From Oopsacas minuta (Eukaryota > Porifera > Hexactinellida > Lyssacinosida > Leucopsacidae), in assembly GCA_024704765.1 (NCBI GenBank), contig JAKMXF010000177.1, positions 1 through 64,000 of the forward strand: 64,000 nt of DNA, read 5' to 3'. Shown in pieces: positions 35,691 to 46,001 of this stretch. The position numbers were made by a program, and so were the translations under genes. The notes below the pieces were generated by a model. It did not search any database. It worked only from the letters and a program-made list of their open reading frames with translations, and was not told where the DNA came from. The stretch's first letter is position 1, and the number at the start of each line of letters is the position of its first letter.

Positions 35691-36497
35691 TGAAAGTGAG
35701 ATATCACTAAAATAGATATTAACAAACTTACATACGTTCTAAAAATGATCACGGAACTTCGGTTTGTAAATGATTTTGCAAAAATTTATTTGGACTTAAA
35801 TTTTATACTATATTACACATGTTGGCAACTTCTTATCGTTGGTACAATTTAAGAAAAATGTCCATCTAGATCTAATCGTATTGTTTCTATACATATCGCT
35901 AAACCAAAAGAAATATTTGCATTTAGAAGAATGCTGTTCGCTTTACCACGACTATAATTTGTAGCAGTGGTTCTTAATCATATTTGAACCATTTCTCCCT
36001 TCGGGATACCGAATCAATAATTTTCCCCTTGTATCCACAATAATGAACTAGGTATGAAATTTTACATTTTTGCGAACACAATATAGTAATCATAATTCCT
36101 ACATACGATATACAATCTACGCAAAGAAAATGTATGTAAGTGCAATACTCAATCGCTATGAATATATTAGTTCATTAGTGTGATACTTAACACTGTGTTT
36201 TCCAGACCAGCTAGTCGAAGGGAGTAGGAGATAGCGCAGAAGGTAGATCGTCGTCACACTTAACTTGTTACTAGTTTTGTCTTAGAAGGAAAATAGTGCA
36301 GAAAATCCACACTCGCACAGGTAAGTTGAAGAGAATAGTACAAAAATTTCAAAGCATATCCACTGGTTCTGGGATAAACAAGTGTCATTTGCACCCAAAA
36401 AGCATGCAACTCTGTCTCTTTGAAAATGTCTTTTGCCAACGAGTCATTTGGGCACCAACAACTGTTCATAAACTTCAATAGGAATGTCATTTATACT

Positions 36498-37480
36498 AGG
36501 GCGTTCAATAAGTCTTGCAGGTGTTATCATAAAAATATGATACAAGCACTATATAAACTAATTCACTATATTATTTATTCAAAGTAATCCCCTCCTGCAG
36601 ATACACAAAGTTTTAACCTTTCCACCCACTTGTAAAACACATTTCTGTACTCTTCTTCGGGGATGGATTTGAAGTACTGGTACAGGCCAGTTCTGAGTGC
36701 CTGTAATGTGTTAAAATCTTTGCCTTGAAGGTAGATTTTAAGCTTGGGAAATAGCCAAATATCACACGGAGCTAGGTCTGGTGAGTATGGTGGATGGGGA
36801 AGTAATTCCAACCCTTCTACATCCAAGAAATCTTTGCTAAGTTTAGCTGAATGGGAACTGGCGTTATCAATTAAAATCTTCATTCCTCGAATTCCGGTTT
36901 TCGGGCGGTACTTTTCTATATTTTTTATCAAATTTGGAAGCACTTGCTCTGTAAAGAAAGTAGCAGTAACAGCCTTGCAACTCTCACAAGGTAATTGCAA
37001 GACAACTCCATGACTACTGAAGAAGATGGTACACATAATCTTAGATTTTCTGAAGTCGGGCCTAGGAATTTCCGCTGGTTGTTCGTCGCTCCTCAAACAT
37101 GTTCGCTTCTCATACTTGCTATATGGTTTTGAATAGTACACCCACGTCTCGTCACCAGTAATAATCTCTGTTAGGCGTAGAGAATCGCAGTTCTCATAAG
37201 TTTCAAAGAGTTTCTTGGCAATATTCAGTCGTGCCAACCTTTGATTCTCACTGAGCTTATGCGGGACCCATTTCCCACAAATCGATTGGTAGCCAAGCTC
37301 AGTCGTCAGAATTGTATGAATAGCTCCCGATAAAATCTCCATGCTTTGTTCAAACTGATTGACAGTAATGCACTTGTCTTCCATGACCATACTTTCAATG
37401 AGTGCGATATTCTCTGAAGTGGTGGCGGATACGGTCTTCCAGATCTTGGCTAATCTGTGACATCAGCATCACCAGACCTA
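36498..37480 (-). pseudogene. mariner (DD34D) transposase, N-terminus broken
   Basis: On the minus strand, SENIALIESMVMEDKC leads into a 36575-37390 open frame: WVPHKLSENQRLARLNI (linker), IITGDETWVYYSKPYSK (first Asp), ILIDNASSHSAK (second Asp) and PYSPDLAPCDIWLFPKLK (third Asp, 34 residues after the second). The C-terminal half is intact to TAA at 36575. Upstream of about 37430 the frame shifts at SGRP/KTVSA and the helix-turn-helix N-terminus is degraded. A likely left end, GGGCGTTCAATAAGTCTTGC, begins at 36499. The right end was not found. Confidence 0.85.
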
Positions 37481-37659
37481 CACGGACAGTCCATCGCTCT
37501 ACAGTAGATCTGGAAGGAAATCCACGTACAATATCTCTTGTGACTCGCTGGAGATCTGTACGGCCTGGATCTTGAGTATTGTGCTAAACTCTATGTAAGC
37601 TCGCCATTTGAGCACGTTGGATGGCAAAAGCTATCTAAGCGTGGAAAATAGAGCTACTC

Positions 37660-38290
37660 TTTCGGGGAAACGAGGAAGCACTGCATCTCGCCGGAAAGCA
37701 ATTACAAGGTCTTCAACGATTCAACCGATTTGTTATCCTTGTATACATCCAGTCGTGGTACTCGTGCAACCTCGCTGTTGATGCTGCATTCAACGATAGA
37801 GCGCTAATTCATCGTTTACAGGAATACAACGACGTGGAACTGAGTCGTGTCGGTTTGCGGATGATGGTCATACACTCTTGGCACCTTTCTCCGGAGTTGG
37901 CTCCGCTAGCGCTATTCTCAAACCATGTGCATGACGAGATCAAAGTTCAGCTTGTTGCAGGTATGCAGCAAGATCAAAGCAGACATCTGTTAACTAAGCT
38001 ACCGGGCTCTCTTAATGAACTTGATGCATCGCTGTCATTTTTTGAGATATCAAGATTAGACTCATCATTCCTAAAAATCTCTCAATACTTGGAGCTCCGA
38101 TCTAAGCTACATAGTGGGTTAACGATTTGCTAGGCATTTGGCCTATGTAAACAATGTTGCTGAACGTGGGATCCAGCTGATTGAACAGTTCAACAGAAGT
38201 TCAAAAGACGAGGTCCAAAAGCAATGCCTACTACAAGTGGTAGAGCAGCATGGAAACACTTCAGGACTACTCCAACTATGTCTGAGCTAA
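37660..38290 (+). pseudogene. Conserved TE-associated protein fragment, unclassified
   Basis: A long open stretch encodes NEEALHLAGKQLQGLQRFNR, SWYSCNLAVDAAFNDRALI, SPELAPLALFSNHVHDEIK and HLLTKLPGSLNELDASLSFF. After a frame change near 38130 it gives YVNNVAERGIQLIEQFNRSS and QKQCLLQVVEQHGNT. I associate the (V/N)xxAERGxxLIExxN...LLQVVxxH pattern with a repetitive uncharacterised protein family in arthropods and cnidarians, but I cannot name a function. It is somewhat GC-richer than its surroundings, and the Tc1 left end starts right after it at 38315. No start codon can be assigned. Confidence 0.45.
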
Positions 38291-38467
38291 ATTTCATTTA
38301 ATCTATCAATAATACAGTCTGTCACTTGAAATTGGGAAAGTCTTTTTCAATGTTAGAATGTTCCTAATTGCATTTTCAAATTGGTTATCGTAATAATATT
38401 GATAGTTTGTGTTTTTCAACTATTTCTAGTCATTTCTTAACCAATTGAACTTCTTTAGCTGACTGCG

Positions 38468-38509
38468 CACAGTGTGGTAAAAAGGCGAAAATGAGGGATT
38501 AGCCAAATT
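38468..38509 (+). repeat. RSS-like 3' end of element D (heptamer-23-box)
   Basis: CACAGTG (38468-38474), a 23-nt spacer starting TGGTA, then ATTAGCCAAATT from 38498. Confidence 0.92.
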
Positions 38510-38650
38510 GTAACTTCAAATCGATAATATTTGTATTATACTTATATATGAAATCGACCCCGTACATTTCACTGGACAAGTCAAATTTTTAATTAACCCA
38601 CTCAAAATATGTGAGGATGACGTCATCACTAAAATCACTAATTCATAATT

Positions 38651-40780
38651 TTAATAGATTATCAGGGATTCATAAAGGGTATCCTGTTCAGATGTTTCAA
38701 GCATGCTATCTTCGTTTGATTTAGCCTTTCTAATACTTTTGTGACGATTTAAAACCAATACAGGGTCACTGAAGCACAAAAGTCTGACTAAAATATCACG
38801 CAAGTTGTCAGAAAAGGAAGTTTTTCTTGCTAGATTTTCTCTATACCTTCTGACATACTTATTGCAAGCCTCTAAACACTCTTCAGAAAGGTTTTGCAGT
38901 CCATAACCATGATTATAGCAATAAATTATTTGAAAACAATGAGCAAGCAGTTTATGAAGAGAGGGAGAGATGCTTACCCAAGGAAAGTGATTCAAAACAA
39001 TTCCATACGTTTCCTTGCAAAGATTTTCAAGACCATGACAATTAATGTGGTCTTTGCTGTTAACTATCCTCAAAATCACCGAGAGGTTGTTTTGAATCAT
39101 TTTAAGGGTTGGTTTATCAACTGGGTTAATAGTGGAGGTAGCGCATCTGAAGAAATCTCTTTTATCTCGAAAACAGTCTCGTGCAACATTGCCAGTTGTT
39201 GAAGTCCCCCTTGACTAGAAGGAATATCGATTTTGATACTACATTTGGCTTCTATAATTGATCTTATTCGTTTCAAAGAATCCTATACTTTTGTGCATGT
39301 AGGTGACCACTTTTTACAACCTGCGTCTAAGTGATATATGAGTAACATATACCACCTAAAGACACAGAGGTACGCATGCAATAGAGAAGCTGCTAAAATG
39401 TTTATTTCGGAAGTAGGGTGGTGGGTAATGCCACAGCGTTTTTGGAAGGTAGGGCAAATATTTCGTCCTCATTAATACCGTCAAATAGTTGATTAGCATC
39501 AGTAATGTATCTATTAATTGGAAAACCTGATCTGGCCCACTCTAAACTATTGATTTCCTTTCCTGTGGCCGTGCAAAGATGACATGATGCACCACCCGCT
39601 TCATCTAATAGACCTGCCATTTTGGTATCAAATATAGATCGAATAATTTCTACTTTTATGTGACGATTTTCAATTGCAATTTCTTGTTCTACAATTAATT
39701 TAGTTGCGGGATTTATGAGTGTATCCATAATAAATTTAAGGTTTTCGTGATTTTCCTTCAACGCAATTAAGCAGACTGCTCTGAATGAAAAAGGTGAATT
39801 GAGGGAAGTATTGACGTATAATGAGAAACCTGTGTTATCTGTTATACTGAGAACTTTAAATCCGAATAGAATAATACTGTGTGTACCTAAACCTGGATTT
39901 GAGTTCACTTGGTTGTAAGAATTGTGTGAGCCTGATCCATCTAGACCGTCTGCAATTCGAACTGACAAAGGATATTGTGAGTTGTTTACAATGGAATCGA
40001 AGCTTAAAAGATGTCGCTGAATTGTTAGTTCGAGTATTTCGAAATAAGGAACTGATACACCAATAGAGTTACCTTCGGGATTAGTGACAAATAAAACGCT
40101 TCGTGAAAGAGAAATTTCTTGACGGTATTGCGATATTACTTTATAGGATGGAAATACGATATCTTGTTTCAGTAATTTCTTCAACTGTGTGATTTGAATG
40201 CTCCAATTTCGAGAAGATCAATTATATAACTTGACATAGGTATCGAAACTTTCTCTACATTTCCGTACGTGCCTGTTGCGATGATTTCTTTGCATATACT
40301 GGAAGTTTCTCGATCATATTCCTGGTTAGAAATTAATTCCAGAGCTAAAGCAGCAACTTTCTTCTCGTCAACCTGCTCCCTTTGGGCAACGAACTGAATA
40401 TGCTTTAGCAAAACGTTCAAACGGTTTCGAGCAGCTTTCATTGTGAGTTTGAATAATGGTTTTCTGATCTCTGTTAGATTCTCTTCAATAAATGAGTGCT
40501 GCTCAGGGATAGAATCGACTGTGTCAATCGACATTAGTGATCCAGAGTTACAAGTAGTGACTGAATAAAACTCCATACCCTCCCAAACATTTAAGTTGTA
40601 AATCTTCTGGTAATGATCTCTGGATCTTCGAAGATTTCTTAATTTCCAACGAATAGTTTCAAACAGATCATCTGACAAGGAATGAACTTCAATTATCTGA
40701 CGAGCTGCACCAGAACAATTCCAACCATGTGATTTATAGATATCGTATGCTTCTTTTTGTGTAATAAATGTTTTATCCAT
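38651..40780 (-). pseudogene. RAG1-core-like transposase D, several breaks
   Basis: The gene starts at the ATG at 40780 (MDKTFITQKEAYDIYKSHGW) and stops at 38651, a span of 710 codons. The N-terminal part resembles C (WEGMEFYS, RKPLFKLTMKAARNRLNVLL). IIDLLEIG is followed by a frameshift near 40190. Core landmarks: DGLDGSGSHNSYNQ (first Asp, codon 39948-39950), TSLNSPFSFRAV, FDTKMAG (second Asp, 39627-39629), CHLC, GITHHPTS, LHAYLCVFRWY, LHKLLAH and SEECLEACNKYVRRYRENLA (Glu, 38870-38872). There is a further frameshift near 39430 and TAG at 39283-39285. Like C it lacks the C-terminal CCHC knuckle. Confidence 0.88.
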
Positions 40781-41348
40781 TGAACTGGTGGAAGGAAGTA
40801 ATGTCTAGTAAGAATCAATAATGGGATAAATAACACAAGTTTGAAATTGAGCCGATCCCAGGGAAATTTGGATTGAAATTCGAAATGGGTGGGGAATGGG
40901 GCGCTAAAAATTGTATTAAATTAAGGGTAGTACAGTACTTTAACATTGTTAAAAATATAGAGGCCCCATATTGTACCCATGTAAAAATCTACCTCTGAGT
41001 ATGTCGAAATACATCCCAAAATTTGGTAATTTTCGGGGTTTCGAAAAAGAGTTCTCTCAAAAATTTCTATTAAGTTTGGGAGATATTAATCTTCAAAGTT
41101 ATGATAGTAATACTTATAAATGAATCACGAATTGAATTACTTGCAAGTAGGCATTTGATTGCATCTACTGCTAGAATTTATGATAACGTAATTATAGTTC
41201 GGAAAATGTTTTGAAACCTTATAAAATTACGTCATTAGATAATGAAAATTTAAATTCACAAATAGAAGCTGAACCACAGTAAACACAATATAGTTGTATT
41301 CTCGACAGACTATTGAACAATATTAGAACAATTATAGATAGTTATGAG

Positions 41349-41390
41349 ACCACAAAAAATTTGGCTAATTCTAGATGATACCACACTGTG
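41349..41390 (-). repeat. RSS-like 5' end of element D (heptamer-14-box)
   Basis: Read inward on the minus strand: CACAGTG (41390-41384), 14 nt starting TGGTA, then ATTAGCCAAATT (41369-41358). Confidence 0.92.
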
Positions 41391-41527
41391 CTGCGGTTGC
41401 AAAATATTTCAATTTATACTTAGTTACTAATCAAATATTCTATATAAATATTTATCACTTGAATTTCTCGCAACACTCCTATTTCTTCGCTAATAATTCT
41501 TTACTTTCATCAATTCAAAACCTTAAA

Positions 41528-42558
41528 ATGAACGAGCAAGAACAGCGTAACATTATCAAGATACTTTTCGACACAGGAATCACGAATTGTATGGAATTAT
41601 CTCGAAGAACTGGAGTTCCAAAAAGTACAGTTTATCGCACTGCTTACAAATTGAGGAATGCTGAATCCGTTGATAGAAAGATTGGTTCCGGGAAAGAGCG
41701 TCAGATCAAAGCAAATAACGCTAGATCACTTGTTAGTTTGGCAATCAACAATCCTAGGTTATCTGTGAGGAAGTTGACTTGCAAATTTAACAAAAGGCGG
41801 GGTCTATCGTTCTCACACGAGGCTGTAAGGATTGAGATGAAGCGGTATGGCTTCACCCGCAAGGTTGCTAGAAAGATTCCGATGCTTACACAAACCTATA
41901 AGGCTCATCGTGTCGATTGGGCTAAGTCTAACAGATGTAGAGATTGGGAGAAAGTGATATTTAGCGATGAGATGTCTATTTGGCTAGCTGGTGGCAGAGC
42001 ATGTGTCTGGTGTAAAGGTGATTCGAAACCAGTAAAACCCAGTACGAAACACTCTCCTAAATTGCATGTTTGGCAGCGTTTTCAGCACGTGGAACGTTTC
42101 CTATCAAGATTTTCAGAGAAAATCTCACCGGGCGACTTTACTGCGACATTCTGCACGAATGTTTAGTAGAACAAGCAAGTGTCTTGTACCCTGATGGATG
42201 GGTTTTCTAGGAAGACAACGATCCCAAACACACGTGCAACCTTGCTAAAGGATACATAGAGGTGAAAGGGATACATAAGATGGATTGGCCTACTTGTAGT
42301 CCGGATTTGAATCCGATCGAGAACCTCTGGTCGTGGATCAAGAGAGAAATCGATTTGAAGTCACCACGAAATTTAAATGAGCTGGAAAGGGAGCTAAATG
42401 AAGCATGGAATTATTTAGAAAATGAATTTTTACGTCCATTTTGGTCATCGATGCCAAAAAGAGTCAAATTAGTACGGAAAAGTAACAGAAATAAGATAAA
42501 TTATTGGGCCTACTATATTATTGATTGTTTAAGGATTCTAATAACATATTTAGAATAG
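41528..42558 (+). pseudogene. Tc1 (DD34E) transposase, two breaks
   Basis: From the ATG at 41528: an N-terminal helix-turn-helix (NIIKILFDTGITNCMELSRR, VPKSTVYRT), a second HTH (LSVRKLTCKFNKRRGLSFSH), VIFSDEMSIWLAGGRACVW (first Asp), a frame change before about 42150, a TAG near 42208 just before EDNDPKHTC (second Asp), then WPTCSPDLNPIENLWSWIKR (Glu after 34 residues) and a stop at 42558. Element D sits in the 5' untranslated part of this transposon, leaving the coding region itself uninterrupted by it. Confidence 0.88.
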
Positions 42559-43259
42559 AAACACACTAAATGTACTTGTAGCTAGGGAAAAACAAAGATC
42601 TTCCCAATTTCAAGTTGACAGACTGTATACAATGAATTACAAAAATATTTGACTTCTTCACAAAAATATATAAATTGCACAGATAACAAATTTCTGATGG
42701 TAAATCTGAAATCTGCATAATCGATTCACCCAGGTTAGCATTTCAAAGCAAGTTTCTAGCAAAAAATTAAAATTCGAAATTGTTAAAAAACGTGTAAAAT
42801 ATAATTTACGAAGCCATTGAGGGACCCCTAAATCACTTCATAAATATCTGAAATTCTTTCCACAATCATTTTATGATATATAGAAACTTCTTAGGGGGTC
42901 CCCATAAACCTTCAAAAATTCGATTTTTTTGGGACGCACTACTGCATGAGTGTATTAGTGTGGTGAATTAACACGCTCTCGGTACCGTTACTATAGCCCG
43001 TCCCTAATATACTAGGTAGTACTCTGCGGGTTTATAAGTTCAGATCCTACAAACTTTACTTTATACGAATAAGACAGATACCTAACGACTTAGAACCGTA
43101 AACTTTGATATATCATTTATATACAAACGGGTATACTCACAATGTATTGCGGAAATGTTACTCTTTAATATTAATTATGACGTCATTTAAATATTCATTT
43201 TGGCCTCCATTACTATTATTTACCTTAAATATTTCCCTGCTTGATAATTTGCTCTGAGA

Positions 43260-44160
43260 ATGACTCAATACGAGAAGAAAGAAATTGTGAAGACACTTCT
43301 ACAATCCGGGAAGCTTTTGCCCAAGGAAATCTCTGTTAATTGTGGAATTTCCTTACCTACAGTTCATAATGTTAAACGCCGATTAGATGAAGGTGTACCG
43401 CTATCTCACCAAAAGGGAGCAGGGAGAACCAATAACTTGCGATCTTCCATCAAATTGTCTATTCTTCACCGGGTACGATGTAAACCATACCTCTCTTTGC
43501 GAACATTAGCAAGTCGTACAGGTAATAAGGCTTCCTATCAGACTGTCCGGAGAGCGTTGAAGAACAAATCTTACAACAAACCCTACCCTGTTCAGATCCC
43601 TATGCTGAGTGAAAAAATCGCATGTACAGCATAGAATGAGCGATAAAGTACAAATACTCGAAGAAGCAATGGGTCCAAACAATATTTCTCGACGAGATGT
43701 CAATTTGGCTCTCAAGGGGAAGAATAAGGATGTGGACAAAATGCAACAAAAAAGGATCGCCTAAACAACGAAGCAAGTCCCAAAGATACACGTGTGGGCT
43801 GCATTTTCATCTATGGGTACATTCCCATTGTACGTTTTCACAAACAATATGAACAATGGAATGTTTTTAGATATAATTGAAGGATATTTGATAACTCAGG
43901 CACAGGTATAACATGAAAGTCACGGGCGATTAGTGATGGATAATGATCCAAAACCCACCTCGCAAAGTGTCCGCACATGGTTGGCACAAAATGTACCAAA
44001 TCAGATTCCATGGCCTTCACAAAATCCAGATCTTGACCCCATTGAAAACTTGTTCGCATGGGTGAAGCGAGAGATACTTAAGCTAGGCCCAAGGGCAATT
44101 CCAGAACTGAAACTCAATTTAGAAGCGGTCTGGAATCGTATTCAACCAGATTTTCTTTGA
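43260..44160 (+). pseudogene. Tc1-like (DD34E-type) transposase, broken
   Basis: From the ATG at 43260: a helix-turn-helix start MTQYEKKEIVKTLLQ, ISVNCGISLPTVHNVKRRL, and YLSLRTLASRTGNKASYQTV, open to 43634. In shifted frames FLDEMSIWLSRGRIRMWTKC (first Asp) follows near 43680-43750. The 43933-44160 frame has MDNDPKPTSQS (second Asp) and WPSQNPDLDPIENLFAWVKRE (Glu). A likely right end on the minus strand, TACACTCTGTTACATAATTA, is at 44339-44320. The left end was not found. Confidence 0.82.
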
Positions 44161-44339
44161 GCTTACTGAGAATCAATGCCCAGAAGATGCCAACTAGTAG
44201 TAGAGGGCAACGAGCATCCTATTAATTATTAAGATCTATTACTTCACTTTCAATTTGGGGCATATATGGCAATGTATACTATAACTTTAATAATTTTCGG
44301 CTTAAGTAACAATTCTAAATAATTATGTAACAGAGTGTA

Positions 44340-45990
44340 TTTGAACGTATTATCCGTCTAGCTTATTCTCGAATCATGAGATATTGACACTATTAGATCT
44401 GTATAAGTAATATTATTATCAATTATTATACAATGTGGTTAACTATGTTGTGATTTCTCATTAAAGATTCGAGGACTGCTTTTTGATGCAAAAGTTAATC
44501 TCATTAATAAGCCTAATAGAAGTCACGTCACCAAAATTGTAGAGGTTAAGTGGATACTTACAAAAGGTGGAACCATACTGCCACCGGAAACTCACGAATC
44601 AGCCAACCTGAATAAGAAAATGTATTGATATTTGTACAAAAATATTTAAAATAATTCATGATTAAATAAATTAACACAGATGAACGTATTTAGGTTTCAG
44701 CTGTTTTCCAACCAATCAGCAAATAATAAGATCATATGACGTCTTTTCGGAGTGAGAATATTTTCTACATAAAAACGTGTGATTCATCACATCCTAATTG
44801 TGAAAGTTGATAACTTCGCTATCTTCATTAATGTTATAAATTACATATTTGTACTTCGAATCAACTATAATCCATTACCTGTAGATTCATAGTTTAGAAA
44901 ATAACTCTAATTTTCAGTCAATGTATTACTTAGTTCAGGACACTGAGGAATATAAACTAAAGTAGATTGATGCGCTGAAATATGCAAAAATATAATATAT
45001 ATAATTACTTCTATTACTTCCCGTAATTATATGGTATATCTTTTCGTAAAATCGATTGACACGAATTACACTATAGAGAAAATTCTACATCTAATAATAA
45101 GTTGCTAAGTGACGAAATTGACAATAAGATTTTCTTCTAATCATAAATAAAATTCCCCAGAAAATTATTTAGACCTCTGTTCTCAAATTTCATAATATTT
45201 CATAAATACAAAATTTAAGTGAATGTATTACATAAGCATTACAGTTTGCATATTTTGCAAGATTTTAGGGTTGCACACATCCTTTTGTGCATCAACCAAC
45301 GGGAATTCTGAGTATTTAGTAGAAATATATGAACATTTTATTCTTTCGTAGAAACGTATCCAAAAAATGTTTGATGACGTCAGGAATTATAACTAAATCA
45401 ATTTATGTATGTTTAGTTCAGTTTAAAGTAAGTGGCCGAAAAAGCGATAGAATTGGGGTGATATTTCTGTGAAACTTCTATTGACTAAAACTTTTACAAT
45501 CTTTGCACCAAATATTTCGCATTATGAGTTAACAATATAAATTGCCTTAACCCTATAAATACTATCTTCCTATAATTTGTAAAATCACAGGAAAATGTAT
45601 TAAATTAGCGTAGTATAAGTTTTTTGAGACTTTAATCGACTTTAAGCACAAATTACTAGTGACATCGTAATATACACTATCACCACAACAAACAATACAC
45701 TGCATTAATGTAAGTTCCATAAATCTAGTGCTATGGCTTCACCTTATATACTTTGTATCAGAAATCTAATTAATAGTATAGGATTCACTACTGAAATAAT
45801 CAGGATGATGAAAATGCTGTTACATAATAGCAAATATTGCCGTTTGCTGTGGACAGGCCAATTATGCCTATTAGCAACAATCCTAAAGTCAGTTAACAGT
45901 TAAACTTTGTATTATTTGCTTTGAGGTCAAAATATTGTAGAAATAACCTAAGTATAACAACCTAAACAAATTACTCCATTTAGGTATTAT
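44340..45990. other. No recognisable gene
   Basis: AT-rich intronic sequence with several TGACGTC-type octamers and no coding or terminal-repeat signal that I can support. Confidence 0.4.
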
Positions 45991-46001
45991 ACAGTATAAA
46001 C

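Larger units (their letters stand above)
38468..41390 (-). mobile_element. RAG1/Transib-like transposon D, complete ends and TSD
   Basis: The ends are CACAGTGTGGTA at 38468-38479 and on the minus strand from 41390. A second shared block, ATTAGCCAAATT, lies 23 nt (left) and 14 nt (right) beyond the heptamer. The flanking 5-mers are identical: CTGCG at 38463-38467 and 41391-41395. The 2923-bp unit contains one RAG1-core-like gene. This is the best-defined member of the family here. Confidence 0.96.
38315..42625 (+). mobile_element. Tc1 element split by RAG1-like transposon D
   Basis: The left end is CAGTCTGTCACTTGAAATTG after TA at 38313-38314. The right end on the minus strand is CAGTCTGTCAACTTGAAATT before TA at 42626-42627. 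The ends match each other although they are 4.3 kb apart. Subtracting element D and one copy of its 5-bp duplication leaves 1383 bp, a normal Tc1 length. D therefore inserted near the left end of this element. Confidence 0.93.
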
